From Cycas panzhihuaensis (lineage: Eukaryota > Cycadophyta): a stretch of 64,000 nucleotides of DNA. The DNA lies in the NCBI GenBank assembly GCA_023213395.1, contig CM041465.1:3596001-3660000 (forward strand). The letters run 5' to 3'. The position numbers and the translations under genes were made by a program. Of this stretch, positions 23,850 through 34,271 are shown in pieces; position 1 is the stretch's first letter, and every line of letters starts with the position of its first letter. The notes under the pieces are model-generated. The model was not told the origin of the DNA, did not search any database, and was given only the letters and a program-made list of their open reading frames with translations.

Positions 23850-25000
23850 TTAAACTAATAGAATTATGCCTTACTCTTAATGAAGAGCCCCTCTCGTACC
23901 AAGAAGTTATAAAACATATAATTTAGATAAATGTAATGAATGAAGAATACCAATCTATCATAAAAAATAGTACATGGAAGCTCATTGATCTACCACTTGG
24001 TAGAAAGGTAGTTTAAAATGTTGGACTATGACTGGTTCACTTACTGAGGAGTCCTCTTCCTAAATGACCCACGGGCTTTTATTGTAATGGCAAGCCATAA
24101 GTGTTATCAGAGCTCAGGTTCAACATTCAAATCCTATATGTATACTGAATAAAACCCCTTTCCTTATTAGGGTACCCATGTACCCCCATTCAGGTGGAAT
24201 TATAACATAAGCGATACATACTATGGTGGCATCCTCATCACAGAGGAGTGTTGGACTATGGCTGGTTCACTTATTAAGGAGTCCTCTTCCTAAATCACTT
24301 GTAAGTTTTGGGTGTAATGGTAAGTCACACAAAATAAATGGGTATTCAAAAATAAATATAGATTAGATGACACCCTAGAAAAATATAAGGCGAGGTTGGT
24401 AGCTAAAGGATTTACACAAAGGGAAGATATTGAGTACACTAAAGACTTTGCACCTACAACTAAGTGGCCTATAATTAGAACTCTTATGGCCTTGGCCACT
24501 CAATAGGGCTGGAAAATCCATCAGCTTTATATTAAGACTTCATTTTTTAATGGGTATCTTGAAAAAGAAATTTACATGGCTCAGCCAAAAGGATACGAGA
24601 TTGAAGGTTAAGAGCATAAGGTATGTAGACTTAGAAAACCCTCGTATGGCCTTAAATAAGTCCCTCGTGCTTGGTTTACCAAGTTGTCTGAAAGAATGAG
24701 GTAACTTGGATATGAGGTTTATGACTACCAAAATATTAATGTAATATTATTTATTAAGTACCAAAATAACAAAGTCATTTATCTCATAATCTTTGTGGAT
24801 GACATGTTAGTAACGAGTAATAGTGAATAGGTAATAAGCCAGCTGAAAAATGACCTTGATAAAATGTTTGAATTGTCTGACCTCGATTTGATGAATATTA
24901 CTTGGGAATAGAAGTAACATAAAAGAATGGAAAATTTTTTCTCTCTTAATAAAAATACATCAACAATCTTCTAATCCAGTTTAAGTTAGAAGATGCTTAA
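23850..25000 (+). pseudogene. copia reverse transcriptase (element 2)
   Basis: RT landmarks occur in order: NEEYQSIIKNSTWKLIDLPL (from about 23938); KWVFKNKYRLDDTLEKYKAR and GFTQREDIEYTKDFAPTTKW after the TRIM insertion (24336-24465); ALATQ-stop-GWKIHQL; KKPSYGLK-type block near 24640; and an intact FVDDMLVTSNSE motif (about 24793-24828). The miniature LTR element splits the gene at 24018. The frame is then shifted after about 24880, and no intact product is possible. Confidence 0.88.
24019..24329 (+). mobile_element. TRIM/SMART-type miniature LTR element inserted in copia 2 RT
   Basis: Two 81 bp direct repeats (24019-24099 and 24249-24329) begin TGTTGGACTATG and share GGTTCAC and GAGTCCTCTTCCTAAAT. 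After the first copy comes TGTTATCAGAGC (24102-24113), close to the initiator tRNA-Met primer consensus. Before the second lies a purine stretch, CAGAGGAG. The flanks are TAAAA (24014-24018) and CAAAA (24330-24334). The second is the ancestral target, because CAA-AAT-AAA-TGG restores the RT reading Q-N-K-W. There is no coding capacity. Length (311 bp) and structure fit terminal-repeat retrotransposons in miniature. The orientation is given by the primer site. Confidence 0.88.
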
Positions 25001-25690
25001 CCAGTGGTTTTACCTATGGATCCTAATACCAAACTTTTAGCTAATGGTGACACTAGGGAGGTAGATGTAATACTCTATAGGAAACTTGTAGGTATTCTTA
25101 TTTACACTACCAATATAAGGATAGATATTACAAACTTTGTTAGCATTCTTACATAATTCATAATAAATTCTAAGCAGAATCACTAGCAGGCTGCAGTTCA
25201 AGTGTTAAAATACCTAAAGACAACCAACAAATTTGGTCTATTGTATGAACCTAATAATGAATTTAAGCTTTCTATATACACAAACTTAGACTTTATAGGA
25301 GATAAAGATATAAGAATACCTATGTTTGGGCATATAACATTTCTTAGAACAACACCAATATCATGGTGATCTAAACATTAGAAGATAGTTGTTGATTCAA
25401 CTACCAAAGCTGAATATATTACTACTTTTGAGACTAACAAGGAGGTAATATATCTTAAAATTTTATTAGAAACATTAAATATCACCCAAATAAGTCCTGT
25501 TGGTCTTCGTATGGATAATCAATCAATAATCCACATGGTAAAAAATCATATATTTCACGATCATACCAAACACATAAGTATGAAAGTCCATAGGATTAGA
25601 GAACTAATTTATAATGGCACAATTCAACTAAAATAGTGCCCCACAATAGACCAAGTGGCTAATATATTTACCAAACTACTACAAAAGGTG
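25001..25690 (+). pseudogene. copia RT end and RNase H (element 2)
   Basis: Scattered landmarks across shifting frames match copia RNase H: a 'Q-V-L-K-Y-L-K-T-T' block near 25200, a 'T-T-K-A-E-Y' block near 25400, DNQSIIHMVKN (about 25516) and a 'D-H-T-K-H-I' block at about 25560. The decay is heavier than in RT. There is no usable frame. Confidence 0.65.
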
Positions 25691-26179
25691 AAGTTTGAAT
25701 AGTTCTAAAGGTAGCTCAGCCTTAGGGCCTCTATCTTTAAGTGATCAAAGAAGATGGCAACATGATCATCATACTTTATTCTATTCATGAAAACCCCTTA
25801 TAGGCATAGAAGAATAAGAGTAAGTCTTTTGCTCTACCCTATTTATGAAAATTCCATGCAAGTATAAAAGGATAAAGGTTATGCTAGTTTTGAAAAATTA
25901 GATCCTATAAAGGCATAGAGGATGACCAAACAATGTATGGAGACTTAACAGATCAAACTACACATTTAAGATGCTTGGCTATCATGCTACATCAAGAGCC
26001 ATCTTAGCCATTTTGATTTATAAAATGGGCTATAGATCTTAAAAAGTCTATGGATTTTTATTTCCTATAAGGGTTTTCCTATAAAAGTGTCATTTAAAAT
26101 TTTAATATAATAATGAGGCTCAAATAAAGACCTCATAGAATATATTTTCTTAAAATGAGCTTCCACCATTAGGGGGGGA
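25691..26179 (+). other. 3' untranslated region and polypurine tract of element 2
   Basis: There are no coding features. It ends in the purine tract AGGGGGGGA at 26171-26179, directly before the 3' LTR. Confidence 0.7.
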
Positions 26180-26493
26180 TTAAAATAGGTTAATGTATCA
26201 AGGTCATTTGAGTAGATTAATTAGGTGACCTTACAATATATTGTTAGCATTAGTCTCTTAGTGAAATATGATTTATATATATTTAGATATAATTTTGGAT
26301 TTATGTCATTAGATAAAAAAATCCTAACCCTTATACTCATCCTCAATAATAAAAGGAAAAATCTCAAGGAGGGAGTTATTATTCATTCTCTCCTCTAAGC
26401 TTTGCTCTCATATCTTATTTTCATCTTTTCTTCACTCTCCATTGCCATGATGTGCACGTGAGTGATTTATTCTCTAGATCCATCCTTCCTTCA
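26180..26493 (+). repeat. 3' LTR of copia element 2
   Basis: This matches 12267-12579. It is followed by the GTTTA duplication at 26494-26498. Confidence 0.9.
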
Positions 26494-26734
26494 GTTTATA
26501 GCCAAACTAATTCAATCTTAAGTAGACAAACTAAGCACAAATGGAATAGTAGTCTTAATTCTAAACATGGTGGTGAATAGGTTGAGAAGAATAGTGTGAT
26601 GCAAACAAATGGCTTGATAATAGAGTAAAATAAAGTCAACCATAATCAAAATAGGGATGAATAGTTTAAACAAAGATAAATAGGCTAAAATAGAGTGAAA
26701 TGGCTAAAATAGTATTTTTATTAGTTTTAGATAT

Positions 26735-26796
26735 ATATAACTATTTCTCTCTCTTTCTCTCTACATATATACATACATACATATATATATACATAT

Positions 26797-26852
<56 letters not shown>

Positions 26853-26860
26853 GGGGAGAG
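26735..26860. repeat. Compound microsatellite (CT)n-(CATA)n-(TA)n-(GA)n
   Basis: A CT-rich stretch, CATA/TA repeats and a (GA) run of about 13 units adjoin one another. The sequence from 26499 to 27187 otherwise shows nothing I can assign. Confidence 0.9.
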
Positions 26861-27198
26861 AACAAACTTAAATAAATTTAAATAGACATATCATTTCCAC
26901 AAATGAAATTAAGAATTTAGTTATAAAACATGCTCTTTGACATAATTTTAATAAGTTTCTTCCTTCAAATAGGCTATGGACCCTTCAATAATAAACTTCA
27001 AGCAACAATAGATAATTAATAAGTATAGGATTAATAAAAAATAATAGTTTTATGACTTATGAGATGGGCCTAATATGATAACTATAACTTGCAATCTTTA
27101 ATTGAGTAGAACTTCATTACAACAACTTATTTTAACTTCTCTCCTTTACCAAGTGCTCACATTATATCTTCTCATCTTCACGAAATACTCTAATACCA

Positions 27199-27480
27199 TG
27201 TTAGAAATATAACCATGTAAGATATCATAACCAAGATCAACAATATATCATCAAAGTAATGTCATAATAGAGCTCAATCATAATTGTAATCAATCAGAAT
27301 GTCAATCTTCTTACATATAACTATGTAGATATATTTGTAGTCATGTTGTGGGTATATGTGCCTTACTTACAACTAATCACATTATATATGATATTTTACT
27401 TAACCAATTACATTGAATATGTATTATCTTCTAATATAGTCTGTTTAAATATTAAGTATTATATATACTTAAGTAGTTAA
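27199..27480 (-). repeat. Solo or orphan LTR, family X (minus orientation)
   Basis: TGTTAGAAATAT begins directly after CTCTAATACCA (27188-27198), the reverse complement of a TGGTATTAGAG primer site. The LTR therefore reads on the minus strand and its internal part would lie to the left. Its middle (TAGTCATGTTGTGGG..) matches in reverse complement the LTR fragment at 31049-31253. The right end is approximate. Confidence 0.6.
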
Positions 27481-27499
27481 GGAAGTTGAGAGAGCCACC

Positions 27500-30400
27500 T
27501 CAACCTAACAACCATAAATTGATCCTTAACTTATGGAGATCCCTCTTATTCCTAAAACTATACTTGTTTGCCCTGGTTGATATTACTTAAAAAGTGCTCT
27601 TCTCTAACCCATAGGTAAGGGGAAGACCTTCTCTATCGTAGAGGAGTGATAGACTATTTTCATAGGAATGCCTATGATGGATGTCTTGTAGAGTTATCCT
27701 TACCAAAGGAACTTATTTTTAGAAGCCTTAGGGCATAAGGAAGTTCCTATCCATATGGTCTATATTAAATCCATAGGTCAACCCATTATCACCCTTGACC
27801 ATGAGGATACACCACCTTTAAAAGAGTAGGAGAACCTTTGGCACTTACCTTTTACCATAATAATTGAGGCTCTATAGTTTTCCCTAAAAAGAACTATGAT
27901 AAATAATATATCTTTAGTTAATACCATGCCTATTAGGATGCTTTAAGAACTTAACATTAGGGCTTTGAAACTTATTCCTCGGAAGTGCTAAAGGCATGAT
28001 AGGATTGAAAATTTACCCCTCAAAATAATCATGATTCCCCTTACCCTTGAAGATAAAATTATTCTTACTAAGATTATGGTTCTAGACATCAATGTTGACT
28101 ATAACCTCCTTTTGGGAAGATCTTAGTTAGACCAAATGGGGGAAATCTATTTTTCTTTATAAGGGTAACTTGAATTCCTCTACAATAGAAGGGTGTGCAA
28201 TGTTACATGTGAATCGCCTCCTTACCATTTATGTCATCTAGTTATTTGATCCATCTTTGATATAGAGACTGAGGAAATAATCAAGTTCGACCCATAGCTT
28301 GAGTCCCATTTTTAGGGCCTAAGCCCGTAATTTAACATAGATTCTCCTTCTTTAAGACCTAACAAGGTTTGTTTAATCCTAATTAGTATAGGTAGCTATG
28401 GATACCTACTTGTTCTTAGTGATCCCTAAGTTTGATCTAAAAGATAAAAGGACTCCTATACACCAAGTGGTCATGCTTTCTAATACTCAAGGGGTTGTAT
28501 CCCATAAAGAGGCTCCCCTTTTATTTAGTTCTTTTCAAAGGATCCTTCCTCTACAAAATCCCTAAGAGGATCTCATGGGAAATACTATGACCATCCTTTC
28601 ATCTCCTTTGACTCATAGAGTCTCCTCTTTCCAACCATCTTGGCTTACATGACATACAGGCCAACTTGTCCATGCCTATCATCATAAGTTTTGTGAGGAG
28701 ATCATTGAGTTTCCATGTGTAGCTCCACTCTCTCCTCAACACACTTCATGACCCACCTACCCTATAGAAGCCACATGGGTAGTCATGTACTTAGATAATA
28801 TATTTAGGATCTATGAAGCTCAAGCTGCCTAACTTTCTAATCTCTAAGTGATGGCTAAAAGTTCCAAGATTTACCAAGCATGCCTTAGTCCTTGTGCCTA
28901 TTATATTACTATAATCCTTGTATGGATTCATAATGACATCCCTCATAGGAGAGATGAATGCCTCATCCATCCCTCATAAACCATCAACATGATCCACTAT
29001 GTTTAGGATTTTTTGGATCATATGGTCATGTAACTTAACCCATCTCAAATTCCTCCAACCTATGACTTGAACATTGGTTTTAGTTCTATTTTTTTACATG
29101 ATGAGTCCATTATCTATGATACTACTCTTATATCCCCTTAAGATGCACCCTATGAGCCTCCTACCTCTAATTCTAAACTTAAAGATATTCAAAATCCTAT
29201 TGGTCAACCCTCGCCTCTTATTAGGCTATATCACATCTATCATCAATGCCATTATTCTCTTTATTCTAAGTATTCTTTATGTCTCTTTGATTGGTGGGTC
29301 GATTACTATGCCAACCTCCCTTTTGAGGATTATAAATTTATGATAAGAGAAAAGGTTATCCATGGTATATATTACTTCAAAATTGATAAGGCATTATTAG
29401 AGCACCTTGTAGGGGTGGTTTCTAATCTCCCTATAAATCATCACAAGCTAGGGTTTTGAAAATACCTTGTTATTAGTTCATCATTAGCTAAGCCTATTAC
29501 AACTCAAGCTACCTCAAACCCACCCATAAGCCAAGATCCTCCTTATTTTGAGGAAGGAAATTCCCCTCTTATGGGAGGAATTACTGATATTATTGTCACC
29601 CTTAAAAGATCATCAAAGTAGGGGTATAATGCTATGCTTAGGAGATAATTAAATAAATAGAGATCTTTTGAGAGTTTTAAGGCATTTTCATGTGGGCCTA
29701 CACTAATATGAAGGGTATGAGCCTCAAGATCATCACCCAAAATATTACAACTATGCTTGTGGCTAAGCCTATAAGGCAAAAATAATGCCCAATTCATCTT
29801 AAACTCTTAGTTACTATTAAGAGAGGTGTTGAGAAGCTCTATAATATAAGCTTGATCACATTAATAGATTATCAATGCTAGGTCTCCAACATTATCCTAA
29901 TGATAAAGAATAATAGCGTAATTTATGTATGTATATATATATATATATATACACACAAAAAAAAAATAAAAATTACCCTATTCTTCTTTGCCATTAAGAT
30001 AATGTTGGATAGCAACTTGGTCTAAATAACACTTGGCCTAAGTGAAACTCCCCCCTACCTTTCATTGATCAAATTATAGATAGGATGGCAAGGTTCAAAG
30101 CTATATCCTTTATGGACTATTTCTTGGGATATAATTAAATTTAAATCTCACTTAAAGACCATCACAAGACAACTTTTATGACTCCTTAGGGCACATTCTC
30201 TTATATAGTAATGCCCTCTAGTTTCAAAGATATTGATGCCACCTACCAATAGGCCATATACTTCATATTCCATGACTACATTAATAAAATTCTTAAAGTA
30301 TTTATGGATAACCTAATTAGCTTCTCACAAGAAAAGGAAAACCATCCTACTAATGTTAGAACTTTTTTTTTGAGGTGTAGGAAGATTCACATTAATTTGA

Positions 30401-30960
30401 AGTCATACAAGTGCACGTTTACCATCATAATAAGAAAATTGTTAAGGTTATTATCTCTCAACAAAAATCAAGTTTGATCTCAAAATGATAAGGGTAATCC
30501 TTAAGATGCCCCCACCTTGTACTAAAAAATAAATCAAATCCTCCCTTAGGTAACTTGGATTTCTTAGGTATTTTTTGGTAAATTTTTCCATAAACACTAA
30601 ACCTATTATAAATATCCTAAAAAAGAGGATTCTTTTTGCTTAGACACTAGCTACCCTAGTTGCTTTTAATGAACTTAAATAGGGCCTAGTATCTATCCCA
30701 CTTTGGCTATCCCATGGTTTGATAAACCATTTACTTTATACGCGTCATCCATGAGCAAGTTAGTTTAGGCCATGCTAGCCTAAGAGGACCTAAGAGGTAA
30801 GCATATTGGCTATTTTATTAGTCACACCATATTCATTGTTGAACTTAATTCCACTCTTATAGAGAATTATGGTCTCACTCTTGTGTTCATCTCTAAGAAA
30901 AATGAGGTGCTACCTCCTTAGTAATACGATTAATATCATCATTCAATCTAATCCTTTACA
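27500..30960 (+). pseudogene. Ancient gypsy (Tat-like) protease-RT-RNase H remnant
   Basis: This is a decayed relative of the Tat-like element at 31254-45419. Protease at about 27895-28130 reads SLVNTMPIRML and IMVLDINVDYNLLLGRS, the counterpart of 36978-37220. An RT follows after a long linker: IIDRMARFKAISFMDYFLGY (about 30070), HHKTTFMTP-stop-GTFSYIVMP (about 30160), and FMDNLISFSQEKENH (about 30305) where the YVDD box should be. The RNase H start is WFDKPFTLYASSMSKLV (about 30715). It is riddled with stops, and a (TA)n insertion sits at the RT start. Integrase is not found. No LTR pair was identified. Confidence 0.78.
29925..29965. repeat. (TA)n/(CA)n-poly(A) microsatellite within old gypsy RT
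   Basis: The sequence GTATGTATATATATATATAT continues into ACACACA and ten A residues. It interrupts the RT N-terminus between the V-S-N-I-I block and the L-I-D-Q-I-I-D-R block. Confidence 0.85.
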
Positions 30961-31048
30961 CTTCCTAATGACCAAATCTAATCTCATAGGATAAGCAGGA
31001 AAGTGGGTTGTTCTCTTACAAGAGTATTATTAAAATATAATACACATC

Positions 31049-31253
31049 TGTTATATGAAATATAATTAATTAAGTAACAAGTCATGTATAATTGGTCAAC
31101 ATAAATGCCAAATATTATTAGATGTAAGTGAGACAAATGATTCCCATATATGTCCACAACATGACTATATAAAGATGTAATAGGTGAGATATAATAAATG
31201 ATTATTGAACATGATAATAAAAATATAATGATGTTCTTATATTGAGAGGTATC
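31049..31253 (+). repeat. LTR of family X, part interrupted by the Tat-like element
   Basis: TGTTATATGAAATAT starts an LTR-like sequence that runs into the Tat-like insertion at 31254 and resumes at 45425-45489, ending just before TGGTATTAGAG (45490-45500). Together the two parts give about 270 bp. The sequence is a diverged reverse complement of 27199-27480 (shared CCACAACATGACTA). GTATC at 31249-31253 is duplicated at 45420-45424. Confidence 0.65.
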
Positions 31254-34006
31254 TATTTCCCGACTACTGGGAATAGATATAGAGAGGTCGACTTAGGTAA
31301 GCACAGGTATGCTTCTCCCTTTTCACTTTTACTATTTCTTGGGAAAGGTTGACAGAAGTATTGCCTCATTGCATGACTGACTGCTTCATTTGTATGATCA
31401 CCTTGCATCCATTTGCTTGATCATACTGCTTGTTGTATTATAAGCCTCTGACGACCCGCGGGACCTACCTTTCCACAAGGTAGGCATCCCCATGGCACTC
31501 TACGACCCTCTGCACTACCTCCACATCGCCTTAAGCCTCACTTACCTTGACCCTGTGTCTCTGTCACAACATTTCTGGGAACTTTAGCCCTTGATGCTCT
31601 ATTTGGCCTAGTTCGTATGCCTCCCAGACTATCCCTAGCCACTTGGACAGGAGGGCCAGCCCCTCCTGAGGCCTGATATACCTCTTCTAAGGCTCCTAGA
31701 ACCCTGTGTATTTTCATTCTAGCTTTCTAGTATCGCACCACTATAAACTTAGTAGTACCATGAAGTTTACCATGGTGCAACTGTTGTAACTTATTTTTTA
31801 TATCTGCCATGGAAATTCTCACCTTTTTCACAGAATTTCCATGTGGCCACTTGCCCACCTCAGCCCTATTTGTGCCCTAAACACTTGATTAGGGTTGACA
31901 TAGATATAAAACCCAAAAAGACCATCATTTCACATCTCTTGGCTCTCCACCATGACTCTCTACTACTGCAGTTCTGCTCTTTTCCTCCTCCCTTCCACAG
32001 GTGCATCTACAAACCTGCATTTCTTGCTACTCTATCCCAGCATCCACCTGTAACAACTCTTCTCTGTGGTAGGAGGCCCTCTTCCAAGCACCTTCAAGTA
32101 AGACTTTCGTGGTTCTCCTTCAAATGCACCTCAACAAGTGTCTTCTACAGCCGTTCTTAGGGAAACCTCCTGCAAACCCTATAGAAACTCTACTTCCTCA
32201 CTGGTTATAGGGGAAAATATACCCTAAACTTAGCCCAGTAGGCACCTTAGGTCCTATTTTTAGATTTTATATGTATTATCTCCATATTATACTCATTTTT
32301 AAGTGTATTTTCCTACTCTCTTCCATTTTGGCTATAGTAGAAGTTATTTTTTCTTTGAAGTTTGCTTTATACTCTTAGATTTTTACCATTTCTCTGCTAG
32401 TTTTCCTCAAGAAAGTAGAAGGAAAAGGCTCATAAAGACTGGGCGAAGGGAGTAAGGCAGGATCCATCCCACTTAGACCTACTCCCCAAGGGCAACCCCT
32501 TCCCATCTTTCTTCTCCTACTTCCATGCTTTTCTTGGGTTGGCTAGGAGAGGGTGAAGTCTTGGCCTGCGCTGGATATTAGCATGTGTAGCCCTTGCTGC
32601 ACTGATTCTAGGCCTACACGCTCCTCTTTTGGGCCCCCTTAATACCCCTAACTTTGCTTGGCATCCCTTATGGTCTTAGGTAAGACTTGTGTGATGGATC
32701 GTTGTCCATAGTGACTTTGTTACCTTGGTACCTCTCCAATATCTTACTCCATATATTCTCATGTTTGTTGGCTATCCATAATCTGCCACATGCCCCTACC
32801 TTGTTATGCCTAAAGGCTGCATGGAGAACTTTAGTAGAGGGTTTTTCCATCCTAAGGCTGCCCTTCTCTTTTCCTTGCTTGAGGTGTGTGGTTTACTTTG
32901 AGGAAAGTTGAGTTGTTTGCAGTAGTAGTTGGTTCAATTAAATATAATATCCTAGTATTTACATTACATATATTTGAATACATATAGCCTTCTTGCAGCC
33001 CCTTCTTGGAAGGGAGAAACTCTTGTGTGTGTAGGTTTAAATCAACATTCGTAAAGGGAAAAGACGTCTGATTCTAGGTAAGCCTTCACCCTCTTTTTCC
33101 TTCGCTTTGTTTGCTTCCTTTATCTTTTCCATTCTACTTATTTTTCATAAGGGGAAGGTAAGAAAGCCCTTGTCTTCCACATCAACCTTGGTCACACATC
33201 AACTGATTGGCAAGAGGGTGCATGTTGTGCATGAGTGAGGTCCTTCATCGACCACCATATTTTCCAGGTACGCTCCGTTCTTCCCTCATGTCACCTCTTT
33301 TCCTTTTTTGCTTTTATACAAAATCTATTATATCAATCTAATACATCACATAAGAGTAAAAAGGGGAAATCAATTAGTCACTTGCATCTTTTGCATCAGA
33401 ATGTTGCATGCTTGCTTTCTTTCATAGGAAAAGGCATAATAAGAAATACATTCGCCCCCCCTTTCTCCTATTCATCCCAAAAATACCCATAGATGCATCT
33501 CATCTATCTTGCTTACTCGCATGTGAAACGCTTGTACTTCCTTTTGTTTTCTCTTGTCCTTTACATATTGAGTGAAAGAGAGAGAAAAGGAAAGAGCCCC
33601 CTTTTATCCATTGCTTACTCCTTCCCTTAGTTGTATTTGTCTAAACCAAATAATCTAGGGAAGCCTACTCACATTCATCCTAGGTCCTTCACCTATACCC
33701 TGCCACCTTTGTTGTCCTTCATCATAGGAAAACCCATCAAGGATTCCTCTTCTCCCCTTCCGGCCATCTAAGGGTGGGAGGACCTTCGTCTTGAGACCAT
33801 CCAGGCTACCCCTGCATGTGTCTTCTCTTTTAGACTAAAAGCTACTACAAGGTAGTTGGGTGCCATTCGTGGGTCCCAAACTCGCGCTCCGGCGCACAGA
33901 TGCCCTACATGGTGTTCTCTTTGCTTATAGGTTCTCATCCACACCTTCAACATCAACTGTTGACCACCTTCATTCCTATTGAGCATAGCGACCATCCCAT
34001 AGATGC
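31254..34006 (+). repeat. 5' LTR of Tat-like element
   Basis: It aligns with 42647-45419 over its length. It begins TATTTCC where the 3' copy has TGTTTCC. Small open frames in matching places of both copies (32668-32850 - and 32687-32911 +; 44082-44264 - and 44101-44325 +) reflect LTR identity rather than proven genes. The sequence around 31740-31790 has an inverted-repeat motif treated under the findings. Confidence 0.9.
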
Positions 34007-34271
34007 ACATCCACTAGCAACCATACTAGGGACCTGCCAGTAAGGGAGCTAGTTCCTATCCCTTTTTGTTGGTGCTACTACCTTTTAGTGGTTTTCTCCA
34101 CTTATCTCTTTTGTTGGGAAGCCCCCAATATATACTTTACATTCTTTTTTTCTCTTCTAATGTATTGGCAAATTTTGTATGTGACGCTTCTCACGTTGCC
34201 TACGTGGTTTTCCTTCTTTGATAGAAGATCCTGCATACCACCTTCTTCCACCGTCAGATTTTGATTTGATA
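34007..34271 (+). other. Leader of Tat-like element
   Basis: A short leader precedes gag. I could not recognise a tRNA-complementary primer site just after the LTR end, partly because that end is uncertain by a few bases. Confidence 0.5.

Larger units (their letters stand above)
12267..26493 (+). mobile_element. Ty1/copia LTR retrotransposon, element 2, with nested insertions
   Basis: LTRs of 313 and 314 bp, at 12267-12579 and 26180-26493, are flanked by GTTTA at 12262-12266 and 26494-26498. Between them lie plus-strand copia gag, protease, integrase, RT and RNase H remnants in order. A 6.3 kb minus-strand gypsy (15338-21653) and a 311 bp miniature LTR element (24019-24329) have been inserted. 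Subtracting these leaves about 7.6 kb, longer than a usual copia element, because the leader is about 2 kb. The pol frames are more decayed than in element 1. Confidence 0.93.

Noticed and set aside
29074-29343. 89-codon hydrophobic plus-strand frame that could look like a membrane protein
   Set aside because: It lies out of frame inside the old gypsy linker. The alternative frame contains gypsy-like coding remnants.
32668-32911. Small overlapping frames on both strands, kept in both Tat LTRs (also 44082-44325)
   Set aside because: Conservation is explained by the two LTRs being copies of one sequence. Amino-acid differences are frequent and no domain is recognisable.
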